Numbered from the stretch's first letter, positions 16,662 to 25,799 are shown. The stretch: 64,000 bases of DNA from Sandaracinobacteroides hominis (GCF_016464365.1 NZ_JADCUC010000001.1:186001-250000), one strand, 5' to 3'. A program made the numbers and translations. The notes: generated from the sequence alone by a model not told the origin.

Positions 16662-18056
16662 ATGAGTTTCTTGATCACGATGAAACGCGAATTTCGGGCT
16701 CGAACAGCTGTTGCGGCCCTGCTGGCGCTTTCCGCAACGCTCTCCGGGGCGATCCCGGCCGGTGCGCAGCAGCCGGCAGGCGGCCAGTCGGCGCTGACGG
16801 CTTCGCAGCGGCAGGCCGCCGCCCTGCAGCTTCCAGAGATTACCGTGATGGGCACGGTGGACCCGAACGTCCGCAAGGCCAACGCCATCGTCAATGGCGA
16901 TATCATCACCGATACCGATGTCGATCACCGGCTGGGGCTGGTGATGATCGCCAATGGCGGCAAGGTTTCCGAGGAAGAGCGCAACGTGCTCAGGCTGCAG
17001 GTGCTGCGGAATCTGATCGACGAGAAGCTGCAGATCCAGGAGGCTGCGAGCCACGAGGTGACGATTCCGGAAGCCGAGGTCGAGCAGGCCTATGGCCGGG
17101 TGGCGGCCAATTTCCGCCAGGATCGCGCCGCGTTCGAGAAATTCCTGATCGACGGGGGTTCCTCCCCTTCCTCGATCAAGCAGCAGATCCGCGCCGAGCT
17201 GGCCTGGTCGCGTCTGCTCCGTCGGCGGGTGGAGCCGTTCATCAACGTCGGCGACGATGAAGTGCAGGCGATCATCCAGAAGCTGGAGGCATCTAAAGGC
17301 CAGGACGAGTTCCGGGTCGGCGAAATCTTCCTGTCGGCCCCGCCGGAGCTGCAGGCGCAGGTGATGCAGGATGCAAGCCGCATCGTGGAACAGGTTCGGG
17401 CCGGCGCCAGCTTTGTCGCCTATGCGCGCCAGTTCTCCGAAAGCTCCTCGGCGCAGCTTGGCGGCGATCTTGGATGGATCCGCGCCGAACAGCTCTCGCC
17501 TGCCTTGCAGGGCGTTGTCGCCTCGCTGCCCAAGGGTGGCGTTTCGGACCCCGTGGCGGTTCCCGGCGGCGTGACGATCGTTGCGCTCGTCGACAAGCGG
17601 CAGGTGCTTTCCGCCGATCCGGCGAGCGCGATCCTGAGCCTGAAGCAGCTGACCATTCCGCTGAAGCAGGGCATCAGCGAGGCCGAGGCGCGCAAATTTG
17701 CCGCCAGCATTCAGGAAAAGACACGGAACATGGGCGGCTGCGGCCGCGCCGAGGCGGTCGCAAAGGAGATCGGTGCCGAAGTCGTTTCCAACGACCAGCT
17801 CCGGCTCGGCGACCTGCCGCCGCAGCTGCAGCAGATACTGGGCCAGATGACGGTTGGCGCCGCGACGCCGCCATTCGGATCGGCCGAGGACGGTCTGCGC
17901 GTGCTGGTTCTATGTGGGCGCGATGATCCCAAGGCCTCTGCCGGCACGCCGAGCTTCGATCAGGTCTATGGGCAGCTGAACGACCAGCGCGTGAACAGTG
18001 CCGCGCGCCGCTATCTGCGGGATCTTCGGCGCGACGCCGTAATCGACTATCGCTGA
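16662..18056 (+). CDS. surA: Periplasmic chaperone / peptidyl-prolyl isomerase SurA
   Basis: 464 residues: signal peptide (cleavage near GAIPAGAQQ, ~35), a SurA_N helical domain beginning at KANAIVNGDIITDTDV with a long charged helix NVLRLQVLRNLIDEKLQIQEA, then a parvulin PPIase domain with FRVGEIFLSAP, GASFVAYARQFSES and GGDLGWI, and a second weaker parvulin-like segment near the C-terminus. It escorts outer membrane proteins, above all LptD, to the BAM complex. ATG 16662 or 16680 are both possible starts. Ends three bases before pdxA, so the two are co-transcribed, an arrangement (lptD-surA-pdxA-rsmA) shared with E. coli. Confidence 0.93.
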   Translation: MSFLITMKREFRARTAVAALLALSATLSGAIPAGAQQPAGGQSALTASQRQAAALQLPEITVMGTVDPNVRKANAIVNGDIITDTDVDHRLGLVMIANGGKVSEEERNVLRLQVLRNLIDEKLQIQEAASHEVTIPEAEVEQAYGRVAANFRQDRAAFEKFLIDGGSSPSSIKQQIRAELAWSRLLRRRVEPFINVGDDEVQAIIQKLEASKGQDEFRVGEIFLSAPPELQAQVMQDASRIVEQVRAGASFVAYARQFSESSSAQLGGDLGWIRAEQLSPALQGVVASLPKGGVSDPVAVPGGVTIVALVDKRQVLSADPASAILSLKQLTIPLKQGISEAEARKFAASIQEKTRNMGGCGRAEAVAKEIGAEVVSNDQLRLGDLPPQLQQILGQMTVGAATPPFGSAEDGLRVLVLCGRDDPKASAGTPSFDQVYGQLNDQRVNSAARRYLRDLRRDAVIDYR

Positions 18057-18059
18057 GCC

Positions 18060-19100
18060 ATGGCAACGTCGCAGGATCTTGCGGCAGTCGAAGCGGAACC
18101 GTCGATTGCTCCGCTTGCCGTGTCGTTGGGGGATCCCGCCGGCATTGGTCCCGAAGTGATTGCAAAGGCGTGGGCGATTCGGTCCGCGCACCGCCTGCCG
18201 CCCTTCTTTGCCATAGGGGATCGTCGCAGCGTGGAAGCGGTTTGGGACGGGCCGATTGCGCAGATTTCGCGGCCATCGGAGGCGACCGCCGCCTTTGAAG
18301 AGGCGCTGCCCTTGCTCCAGGTCGACGATCCGGGCGACATCGAGCCGGGTGTCCCGAACCTTGCCGGGGCGCGATGTGCGCTGGATGCGGTGGAAATGGC
18401 CGTGGGGCTGGCCCGTTCCAGCGCGGCGTCCGGGCTGGTGACCGGGCCGGTCGCCAAGTCGCAGCTCTATGCAATCGGCTTCCGCCATCCGGGGCAGACG
18501 GAATTTGTCGCAGAGCGCTGTGGTGTGGCGGCTGAAAATGTGGCGATGATGATGGTCGGGCCGGATCTTCGCACGGTTCCGGTGACCATTCACAAGCCGC
18601 TTGCGCGGGTGCCGGAATCGCTGACGACCGAGCTTATCGTTTCGCGTGCACGCACGGTGGTGCGGGGCCTTATCCGCGATTTCGGCGTGGCGCGCCCTCG
18701 TCTGGCGGTAGCAGGCCTCAACCCGCATGCCGGCGAAAGCGGTGCCATGGGGCGCGAGGAACTGGACATAATCGCGCCGGCAATCGCCCAGTTGCGGGAC
18801 GACGGATTCGATGTCAGCGGGTCGCTGCCGCCGGACACGATGTTCCATCCCGCCGCGCGGGCGACCTATGACGTTGCCATCTGCATGTACCATGATCAGG
18901 CGCTTATCCCGTTGAAGACGCTGTATTTCGACAGCGGCGTCAACATGACGCTGGGGCTTCCGGTGCTGCGCACCTCGCCGGACCATGGCACGGCGTTCGG
19001 CATCGCCGGGCGCGGGGAAGCTAACCCGCGGGCGATGATCGCCGCCATCTCGCTTGCCGGACAGTGCGCCCGTACGCGGCTGCTTGCGCAGGCCCTCTGA
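18060..19100 (+). CDS. pdxA: 4-hydroxythreonine-4-phosphate dehydrogenase
   Basis: Step in the DXP-dependent pyridoxal 5'-phosphate pathway. 346 residues; motifs VSLGDPAGIGPEV (near 22-34), VTGPVAKSQ, the metal-binding His in GFRHPGQTEF, LNPHAGE, and DVAICMYHDQALIPLK near the C-terminus. An N-terminal extension of about 17 residues precedes the usual start. Member of the lptD-surA-pdxA-rsmA run; PLP synthesis also draws on DXP made by dxs elsewhere in this window (41655-43622). Confidence 0.95.
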   Translation: MATSQDLAAVEAEPSIAPLAVSLGDPAGIGPEVIAKAWAIRSAHRLPPFFAIGDRRSVEAVWDGPIAQISRPSEATAAFEEALPLLQVDDPGDIEPGVPNLAGARCALDAVEMAVGLARSSAASGLVTGPVAKSQLYAIGFRHPGQTEFVAERCGVAAENVAMMMVGPDLRTVPVTIHKPLARVPESLTTELIVSRARTVVRGLIRDFGVARPRLAVAGLNPHAGESGAMGREELDIIAPAIAQLRDDGFDVSGSLPPDTMFHPAARATYDVAICMYHDQALIPLKTLYFDSGVNMTLGLPVLRTSPDHGTAFGIAGRGEANPRAMIAAISLAGQCARTRLLAQAL

Positions 19101-19114
19101 GTGACGGGGGCAGC

Positions 19115-19972
19115 ATGACGGATGTTGCGGCAGCCATCGCCGCGCTGCCGCCGCTGAGGGACGAGATAGCCGCCGCCGGGCTTCGCGCCGACAAGTCGCT
19201 GGGGCAGAACTTCCTGCTGGACCTGAACCTGCTGGACCGGATCGTCCGCTCGATCCCTCTGCAGCCAGGGGACCGGGTTTTCGAAGTGGGGCCGGGGCCT
19301 GGCGGGCTCACACGAGCGCTGCTGAAGGCCGGTGCGCAAGTCGTGGCAGTGGAGCGGGACGAGCGGGCGCTGCCAATCCTGCAGCGGATTTCGGCCGTCT
19401 CCGATGGGGCGCTGACGATCGTGCACGGCGATGCGCTGAAAGTGAATGCGCAGGAACTGGTGGGGAAGGGCGCGCATATCGCTGCGAACCTCCCCTATAA
19501 TATCGGCACGCTGCTGCTGACGCGATGGCTGAGCGAGGCCCAATGGCTGCCCTGGTGGCGCTCGGCAACGCTGATGTTTCAGAAGGAAGTGGCAGACCGG
19601 ATTGTCGCCCAGCCGGGTAGCTCGGCGTATGGCCGGCTGTCGGTGCTCGCGCAGGTCCGCTGCGAGGTGCGGATCAAGACCCTGCTGCCGGCGCGTGCGT
19701 TCACGCCGCCGCCCAAGGTGGACAGCGCCGTCGTGCAGCTGATTCCGCGGGTGCCCGAGTTGGCGGTGCCGATGCAGATTCTGGAACGGTTGACGGCGTC
19801 CGCTTTCGGCCAGCGCCGCAAGATGCTGCGCCAGTCGCTGAAGGGATTGCCGGGGGCGTTGGAGGCTCTGGCGGCGTTGGAGATCGATCCGACCCGCCGG
19901 GCCGAGACGCTGTCGGTCAGCGAGTATGTCGCGGTTGCCAGGGCGCTGGCTTCAGCCCCTGCAGATAGTTGA
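19115..19972 (+). CDS. rsmA: 16S rRNA (adenine1518-N6/adenine1519-N6)-dimethyltransferase
   Basis: SAM-dependent dimethylation of the two adjacent adenines in the 3'-terminal hairpin of 16S rRNA. 285 residues with KSLGQNFLLD (28-37), the SAM loop EVGPGPGGLT (57-66), AVERDE and the catalytic NLPY (125-128). The C-terminal domain has TASAFGQRRKMLRQSLK. Start at ATG 19115, 14 bases after pdxA. The last 56 bases overlap the end of the convergent DUF2141 gene, coding on both strands. Confidence 0.95.
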   Translation: MTDVAAAIAALPPLRDEIAAAGLRADKSLGQNFLLDLNLLDRIVRSIPLQPGDRVFEVGPGPGGLTRALLKAGAQVVAVERDERALPILQRISAVSDGALTIVHGDALKVNAQELVGKGAHIAANLPYNIGTLLLTRWLSEAQWLPWWRSATLMFQKEVADRIVAQPGSSAYGRLSVLAQVRCEVRIKTLLPARAFTPPPKVDSAVVQLIPRVPELAVPMQILERLTASAFGQRRKMLRQSLKGLPGALEALAALEIDPTRRAETLSVSEYVAVARALASAPADS

Positions 19973-20387
19973 GCTCGATGCGGAGCGGCGTGACCCCGTC
20001 GAGCCGGACCTGCACCGATTCGACCTTTGGCTTGGCGAGCGCCAGCTTCGGGTTTCGGGAGAAGCCGGCGCCGTCCTTGAACGGGCCGAGCTTGCCGTTG
20101 GCGTCGCGATCGTGAAGTGCGACGACGATATAGTCGCCCGGCTCCGGAACGGGGGCGCACACGGTCATTTCGCCCGACGCCGTCATCGGCACGTCGAGGC
20201 GCTGCACATAGCGCCCGGAGGCCAGGAACTCCTCCTCCCTGGCGCGATAGATGGCGATGCGCAGGTTTCCCTTTCGGTCGCGAAAGCCGTGCACGGTGGC
20301 GAGGGCGGCAGGCTGCCCCTGGCTGGAATCACAGACATGGGCAGCGCCGAATACGGCGGTGGCGGCAATCGCAAGGAGGGCAGACAT
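19917..20387 (-). CDS. DUF2141 domain-containing secreted protein
   Basis: 156 residues with a short signal peptide (MSALLAIAATAVFGAAHVC). The mature part has the DUF2141 pattern: strands with LRIAIYRAREEEF, GDYIVVALHDRDANGKL and PFKDGAGFSRNPK. This is a small beta-sandwich-like family of unknown function, probably periplasmic. Oriented against the surrounding envelope operon. Its 3' end overlaps rsmA by 56 bases. Confidence 0.85.
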   Translation of the reverse strand: MSALLAIAATAVFGAAHVCDSSQGQPAALATVHGFRDRKGNLRIAIYRAREEEFLASGRYVQRLDVPMTASGEMTVCAPVPEPGDYIVVALHDRDANGKLGPFKDGAGFSRNPKLALAKPKVESVQVRLDGVTPLRIELNYLQGLKPAPWQPRHTR

Positions 20388-20467
20388 TCGATTGGGCTAG
20401 CGCATGGCTCGACTCTTCGGAAGCGGCATTGGCTTCGGCTGCGACGGGCTGCTAAGGCAGGCATGCA

Positions 20468-21712
20468 ATGGCGCCCCTGACGGCAATCGACCGCTATCTC
20501 TTCAAGCTGATCATCGTGCCGCTTCTGGGCACGCTGGTGGTGGCTGCAATGCTGCTTCTGCTGGAGAAGATGCTGAATTTGTTCGACTTCGTGGTGAACG
20601 AAGGCGGGCCTGTGTCGGTCGTCTGGCGCATGCTGGGGAACCTCATTCCGGAATATCTCTCGCTGGGGATTCCGATCGGCGTAACGCTGGGAATCCTGCT
20701 CGCCTTTCGCCGGCTGGCGCTTTCGTCCGAGCTCGATGCGCTGAACAGTGTCGGCATGGGCTATGGCCGCATGCTTCGCGTGCCGTTCATACTGGCTGCC
20801 GTCTTCGCCCTTATCAACTTCGGCATCGTCGGCTTTCTGCAGCCCTATTCGCGCTATGCCTATGAGGGGCTGCGCTTCGAGCTGCGCTCGGGCGCGCTGG
20901 GGGCGAGCATCAAGGTGGGCGAGTTCACGCGCATCGCCGAGCGGACAACGCTGCGGGTGGAGCAGAGCTTTGACAAGGGCGCCGACCTGCGCGGCGTGTT
21001 CGTGCGCGCGGGGCAGGCCGACGGGCGTTCGCTGGCTGTGTCTGCGGCGCGCGGGCAGTTCCTGGTTACCGACGATCCGGACATTATCATCCTTCGCCTG
21101 ATGAACGGGACGCTGGTGCAGGATGCGCCAAATAACATGACGCCGCGCGTGCTGACGTTCGTGCAGCATGATCTGCCGGTAAACCTGCCGGCGATGGAGA
21201 GTTTTCGTCGTCGGGGAGGCGAGAATCTGGAGCGCACCATCCCGGAGCTGTTCCGCATCATGAACGACCGAAAGGCGAGCGCTGACGACCGGCAGAAGGC
21301 ATCGGCGAGCTTCCACCGGCGCACGGTGCAATGGGTGGTGATGTTCGTGCTGCCGTTCCTGGCGGTGGCGCTGGCGGTTCCGCCCAAGCGCACGACATCC
21401 GCAATCGGTGTGTTTCTGTCTGTGGTGATCCTCGTCACCTATCACAAGATTTCGGAATATGGTGAACGCATGGGCTCGATAGGCCGGGTTGATCCGATGC
21501 TGGCGCAATGGATTCCGTTCGCGCTGTTCACGGCCTTGTGCCTCTGGTTCTATCATGTGCTGGCGCACCGGCCGGGCGGGCAACCGATCGGCGGCATCGA
21601 TCGCGCCTTTGGCAAGCTGGGCGGCCTGTTCAAGCGGCTGAAAAAGCCGGCTGCCAAGATGGGTCTTGTGCCCGACGAGCCCGGCGCAGCGGCTCCGCAG
21701 GCGGCTGAATGA
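20468..21712 (+). CDS. lptF: LPS export ABC transporter permease LptF
   Basis: 414 residues. YjgP/YjgQ permease topology: three N-terminal transmembrane helices (starting LTAIDRYLFKLIIVPLLGTL), a periplasmic beta-jellyroll (~110-260), and three C-terminal helices (~297-375). The N-terminal GIPIGVTLGILLAFRRLALSSELDALN coupling-helix region, which contacts LptB, is clear. A charged C-terminal tail of ~45 residues follows the last helix. Overlaps lptG by four bases (ATGA), so the heterodimeric partners are co-translated. Confidence 0.95.
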   Translation: MAPLTAIDRYLFKLIIVPLLGTLVVAAMLLLLEKMLNLFDFVVNEGGPVSVVWRMLGNLIPEYLSLGIPIGVTLGILLAFRRLALSSELDALNSVGMGYGRMLRVPFILAAVFALINFGIVGFLQPYSRYAYEGLRFELRSGALGASIKVGEFTRIAERTTLRVEQSFDKGADLRGVFVRAGQADGRSLAVSAARGQFLVTDDPDIIILRLMNGTLVQDAPNNMTPRVLTFVQHDLPVNLPAMESFRRRGGENLERTIPELFRIMNDRKASADDRQKASASFHRRTVQWVVMFVLPFLAVALAVPPKRTTSAIGVFLSVVILVTYHKISEYGERMGSIGRVDPMLAQWIPFALFTALCLWFYHVLAHRPGGQPIGGIDRAFGKLGGLFKRLKKPAAKMGLVPDEPGAAAPQAAE

Positions 21713-22806
21713 TGCTGCGGCAGGTTTTCCCGTCGCGCACGCTCGCCTTCTATACGGCGAAGATGTTCCTGGTCCGCACCTTCGCCTTTCTTGCGGGGCT
21801 GGCGCTGATCCTGATGACGCTGGACCTGCTGGGAGAATCCGGCCGCATCCTGGCGGTGCCGGGTAATGGCGAGGCGGAGCTGTGGAAATATGTTTCCATC
21901 CGTATGCCGCAGATCATTTCGCTGTTCCTGCCGTTTTCGGTGCTGCTGGCGACGCTGCTGACCTTCATGACGCTGAACCAGAACAGCGAGATTACCATCT
22001 TCAAGGCGGCAGGCATCAGCGCCCACCAGATCCTGGCGCCGCTGATGTTGTCCGGGCTGTTGATCGCGGTGTTGAATTTCGCCTTCAACGAGCGATTCCT
22101 GACGCGGGCGAATGCCGAATATGATCGCTGGAAGGCGGCCGAATATCGGCCGCTGCCGCCAGAGAACAAGACTGGCCGCGAAGTGTGGGTGCGGGCCGGT
22201 GACGACCTCTGGCATGCCAGTGGCGTCGAAGGGGAGGGCGCGCATACGCTGCTGCGCGACGTCACCGTCTATAATCGCGAATCCGATCGGCTGGTGGAGA
22301 TCATCCGCGCCGCCGAGGCGTCGCCAGGCGACCGGGGCTGGAACCTCAGCATGGCGCGGCGTTTCCATGTTGCGTCCGGGCGGTTGGAAACGGTGCCCAT
22401 GCTGCCACTGATGTCCTCAGCGCACCCGCAGCAGTTCACCACCCAATCGGTGAACGCAGATCATCTGCCCATTGGCGAACTGGTGCCGGCGATTCGGGCC
22501 TTGCAGGCGGCCGGCAAACCGACCGACCAGCTGGTGGCCAAGCTGAACCACAAGGTTTCCGGGCCGCTGTCGTCGGTGCTGATGCCGTTGCTGGGCGCGG
22601 TTGCAGCCTTCGGGCTGGCGCGATCCGGCGGCCTCTTCCTGCGAGCGGTGACCGGCCTGGCGCTTGGCTTTGCCTTCTTCGTGGCAGACAATTTTGCCAT
22701 GGCAATGGCGGATTTCGGCACTTATCCGCCTTGGGCCGCAGCCTGGGCGCCATTCCTGCTTTTCCTGCTTGTCGGCGAGAGCGTGCTGTTCCGAACCGAA
22801 GAATAG
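21709..22806 (+). CDS. lptG: LPS export ABC transporter permease LptG
   Basis: 365 residues with the same 3 TM + jellyroll + 3 TM plan as LptF. The coupling region reads LPFSVLLATLLTFMTLNQNSEITIFKAAGISAHQIL, and the C-terminal helices contain GPLSSVLMPLLGAVAAFGLAR. With LptF and the ATPase LptB (not in the window) it extracts the glycolipid from the inner membrane and loads the Lpt bridge ending at LptD. Start ATG at 21709 within the lptF stop. Confidence 0.95.
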   Translation: MMLRQVFPSRTLAFYTAKMFLVRTFAFLAGLALILMTLDLLGESGRILAVPGNGEAELWKYVSIRMPQIISLFLPFSVLLATLLTFMTLNQNSEITIFKAAGISAHQILAPLMLSGLLIAVLNFAFNERFLTRANAEYDRWKAAEYRPLPPENKTGREVWVRAGDDLWHASGVEGEGAHTLLRDVTVYNRESDRLVEIIRAAEASPGDRGWNLSMARRFHVASGRLETVPMLPLMSSAHPQQFTTQSVNADHLPIGELVPAIRALQAAGKPTDQLVAKLNHKVSGPLSSVLMPLLGAVAAFGLARSGGLFLRAVTGLALGFAFFVADNFAMAMADFGTYPPWAAAWAPFLLFLLVGESVLFRTEE

Positions 22807-22940
22807 AACTTCTGTTCAACGGCTTGCGGGCTGGTGTGACATGCCGCCGCATTCTTCTTTGCCGCATGCTCGCCACATCGAATCCAAAATTTGCCGCAAT
22901 GCGCCCTTAGGTGCGGTAGTGGAAAAGAGTTTGGAGCAAG

Positions 22941-23744
22941 ATGTTGTTCGTCGATCATTCAAAGCGCACCGGTATCTGGAGCCGCGCCCACTACCTTGAC
23001 CGTATGACGCTCAAGGATCTGGTTGTGGCCTATTTCCAATATTATGCGATCCAGGCCTATTTGCTGCTCGCCCTTGTGGCGGTGGCGGTTGTCGTGTGGA
23101 GCCCGCCGACACTGATTGCCGGCGCTACCGCCGCCGCCTTTGCGGTGATGATCTACCCGCTCGCCTGGTATCTGCTGCACCGCTATGTGCTGCACAGCCA
23201 GTGGATGTGGAAGTCGCCGCTGACCGCAAAGACGTGGAAGCGCATCCACTATGACCACCACCAGGATCCTAACCACCTGGAGGTGCTGTTCGGCGCGCTT
23301 TACACGACTCTGCCGACCATCGCGATTGCCACCATCCCGGTCGGTTACATGATCGGTGGCATTGGCGGTGCGGCGATTGCCTTCGCGGCTGGCCTGCTGA
23401 CGACCTGCTTCTATGAGTTTGCGCACTGCATCCAGCACCTTTCGTACAAGCCGAAGCACCCCTGGCTCGTCGAGATGAAGAAGCGTCACATGGCGCACCA
23501 CTTCCACGATGAAACCGGAAATTTCGGCATCACCAGCTTCTGGCCGGACAAGCTGTTCGGCACATTCTACGATCGCCAGGAGCGTCCGGCGAAGTCTGAA
23601 ACGGTGTTCAACCTTGGTTACACGGATGTCGTGGCAGAGAAATATCCGTGGGTTTCGAAGATGTCGGGCGGCGTTGCCAAAGGCCATCCGCGCAAGCGGG
23701 CGGCGGCGAACCAGAACGATACCCGGTCCGCAGACGCGGCCTGA
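22941..23744 (+). CDS. Fatty acid hydroxylase / sterol desaturase family membrane protein
   Basis: 267 residues, four to five transmembrane helices. The diiron histidine clusters are intact: H80-x4-H85 (HRYVLH), H103-x2-HH107 (HYDHH), H162-x3-H166 (HCIQH) and H183-x2-HH187 (HMAHH). These enzymes hydroxylate or desaturate lipid chains with O2. Sphingomonads are known for sphingolipids with 2-hydroxy-myristate; this gene and its one-base-spaced neighbour make lipid-chain hydroxylation plausible, but the substrate is inferred. ATG 22941 is preceded by GGAGCAAG as a weak ribosome site. Confidence 0.9.
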   Translation: MLFVDHSKRTGIWSRAHYLDRMTLKDLVVAYFQYYAIQAYLLLALVAVAVVVWSPPTLIAGATAAAFAVMIYPLAWYLLHRYVLHSQWMWKSPLTAKTWKRIHYDHHQDPNHLEVLFGALYTTLPTIAIATIPVGYMIGGIGGAAIAFAAGLLTTCFYEFAHCIQHLSYKPKHPWLVEMKKRHMAHHFHDETGNFGITSFWPDKLFGTFYDRQERPAKSETVFNLGYTDVVAEKYPWVSKMSGGVAKGHPRKRAAANQNDTRSADAA

Positions 23745-23745
23745 G

Positions 23746-24897
23746 GTGACTGTGACGATCAGCCCGGTCGGCTCCAAGGCCGACCGGCGCGCTTTCATCG
23801 ATCTGCCCTGGACGCTCTACGCGAACGATCCGAACTGGCGCCCGCCGCTGAAGGCGGACGTCAAGGAACTGATCAACCCGACGGGCCCCAACCCGTGGTT
23901 CCAGCATGGCAAGGCGGAGTTCTTCCTTGCCAAACGGGAAGGGAAGGTTGTCGGCCGGATTTCCGCACAGGTCTGTCAGCTGGTGCAGGAAAGACGGCCG
24001 GGCCTGGGCCAGTGGGGTCTGTTCGAGACCATCGATGATCCGGAAGTCGCGCAGGCACTGATCGCGACGGCCGAGGGCTGGCTACGGCAGCAGGGAATGA
24101 CACAGGCACAAGGGCCGATCAGCATTTCCACCTGGGATGAGCCAGGGTTGCTGGTACAGGGCTTCGACAGGCCGCCGCGGGTGATGATGGGCCACCATCT
24201 TCCCTATTATGAGGCGCATATCCTTGCCGCCGGCTATGCCGGTGTGAAGGATCTGCAGGCGTGGAGCGTCGCGGTAGCTGACGGCTTCCCTGAAATCGTC
24301 AACCGCATCGTCGCCGCTGGCGAGAAGAACAGCCGCATCCGCATACGGCAGCTTGATATGTCACGCTATGAGGCGGACGCCGCCATCCTGCTAGACATCC
24401 TCAACGAAGCGTGGAGCGAAAACTGGGGCTATGTACCGCTGACCGATTCGGAGAAGCGCTACATCACCAAGAAGTTGAAGCCTCTGGCTTACCCGCATCT
24501 GGTGCAGATCGCAGAATATGAGGGCGAACCGGCTGCCTTCATGATCTCGATGCCGGATCTGAACCAGCTGACGCAGGATCTGGACGGGCGGCTGTTGCCG
24601 TTCGGCTGGGCGAAGCTGCTGTTGCGGTTGCGCAATCCGCAGATCGACTGGTTCCGCGTGCCGTTGATGGGCGTCCGGCGGAAGCTGCAGGCGACTCGCA
24701 CTGCATCGATGCTGGCCTTCATGATGATCGAATATACGCGCCGCGCAGCCGTACCGAAGAACAACGCCAAATTCGCCGAGGTGGGCTGGATCCTGGAAGA
24801 CAATGGGCCAATGCTGTCGATAGCCAAAGCGATCGAGGCCGAGGTGACGAGCGTCTACCGGATCTTTGAGCGGCCGCTGAAAGCAGTCGCCAACTGA
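23746..24897 (+). CDS. GNAT-like acyltransferase family protein (YghO/bacterial ceramide synthase-like)
   Basis: About 383 residues; GTG at 23746 (or 23752) one base after the hydroxylase stop. N-terminal FIDLPWTLYANDPNWRPPLK and the central MTQAQGPISIS, WDEPGLLVQGFD and MMGHHLPYYE motifs belong to a conserved family with a GNAT-like C-terminal half (VQIAEYEGEPAAFMISMPDLNQ), often labelled N-acetyltransferase or, misleadingly, dATP pyrophosphohydrolase. To my recollection the bacterial ceramide synthase described in Caulobacter belongs to this group. Its pairing with a lipid hydroxylase here favours N-acylation in sphingolipid synthesis, which is inference. Confidence 0.75.
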   Translation: MTVTISPVGSKADRRAFIDLPWTLYANDPNWRPPLKADVKELINPTGPNPWFQHGKAEFFLAKREGKVVGRISAQVCQLVQERRPGLGQWGLFETIDDPEVAQALIATAEGWLRQQGMTQAQGPISISTWDEPGLLVQGFDRPPRVMMGHHLPYYEAHILAAGYAGVKDLQAWSVAVADGFPEIVNRIVAAGEKNSRIRIRQLDMSRYEADAAILLDILNEAWSENWGYVPLTDSEKRYITKKLKPLAYPHLVQIAEYEGEPAAFMISMPDLNQLTQDLDGRLLPFGWAKLLLRLRNPQIDWFRVPLMGVRRKLQATRTASMLAFMMIEYTRRAAVPKNNAKFAEVGWILEDNGPMLSIAKAIEAEVTSVYRIFERPLKAVAN

Positions 24898-25085
24898 CTA
24901 GAATCGCGTCCGTTTTGCACATTATTCTGCAGGATTTTTCGACGAACTGCGGGATTAGCGTAACTGTTTATTAACGTTGCTATGGCTGCGACTCGTCACA
25001 AGTGTTATCGGGACGTTTGCAGGGGGTGCGGTTCGCGCTGCCCGAGTCGCCATTTGGTCGCTGGTTGACGGGAGGATTTCGGACG

Positions 25086-25799
25086 TTGGCTTCCATGGGC
25101 CTGTCTGACGTGGATCTTGCAGCACGTGTCGCTCGCCTGACGGCTGGGCAACGCGAATGCCTTGACTTGGTCGACGATCACGCGACGTCCAAGGAAATTG
25201 CCCGTCAGCTCGGTATTTCCCGACATACAGTCGATGCGCGCCTCAGGGGAGCTATCCAGACGCTTGGCGTGACCAGCCGTCGCGAAGCCGCGATCATTTA
25301 TCGTGCGGCGATGCTTGCGCAGGGATATCAGCCTGCTGCACCCGCACATGGTTATCAGCCGTTCGCATATCAATCGCCGCGGATTGTGTCAGAAACCCGG
25401 ACAGCCGAAAACTTGGGCCAGGCACAGCTTGGTGGAGATTTCGACGGTGACTACGGCGATGGCGTTGATGGAGATGTGGAACGGGAGCCCGAAGCGGACT
25501 TCCCGCCGCTTGTCCATGCGTCCCGTCCGCAGCCTGCCGGGGCACATGCCGGACAAGCCCACAGGTCTGAACCTATGGGCTTGGTTTCGGACAGCGCCGT
25601 CTGGACGGCGGTCTCCACCGGCGATTTCAGCCAGCGAGATTTTGGCCAGAAGCGACAGATCCTCCGACTGTGGGGAGGCGCAAATGACCTGAACCCCACA
25701 CAACGCATGTTCGGCATCCTGATCGTAATGATCCTGGCGATGCTGGCTTTCGGACTGTTACTGTCGGGAATCGAAGCCCTCACTCTCCTTCGTTCCTGA
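25086..25799 (+). CDS. LuxR-type HTH protein with C-terminal membrane anchor
   Basis: About 237 residues. A LuxR/GerE-like helix-turn-helix lies near the N-terminus (LTAGQRECLDLVDDHATSKE, then IARQLGISRHTVDARLRGAI); there is no receiver or ligand domain. A Gly/Asp/Pro-rich low-complexity linker follows, and the C-terminus is one hydrophobic helix (FGILIVMILAMLAFGLLLSG) close to the end. TTG at 25086 is chosen because GGAGG lies 10 bases upstream at 25071-25075; ATG 25095 is the alternative and loses three residues. The layout suggests a regulator tethered to the inner membrane, with cytoplasmic DNA-binding domain. Targets are unknown. Confidence 0.82.
   Translation: MASMGLSDVDLAARVARLTAGQRECLDLVDDHATSKEIARQLGISRHTVDARLRGAIQTLGVTSRREAAIIYRAAMLAQGYQPAAPAHGYQPFAYQSPRIVSETRTAENLGQAQLGGDFDGDYGDGVDGDVEREPEADFPPLVHASRPQPAGAHAGQAHRSEPMGLVSDSAVWTAVSTGDFSQRDFGQKRQILRLWGGANDLNPTQRMFGILIVMILAMLAFGLLLSGIEALTLLRS

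Noticed and set aside
19115-19972. rsmA considered as an erythromycin-resistance (Erm) methyltransferase
   Set aside because: The position in lptD-surA-pdxA-rsmA order and the KsgA-type motifs favour the housekeeping enzyme.
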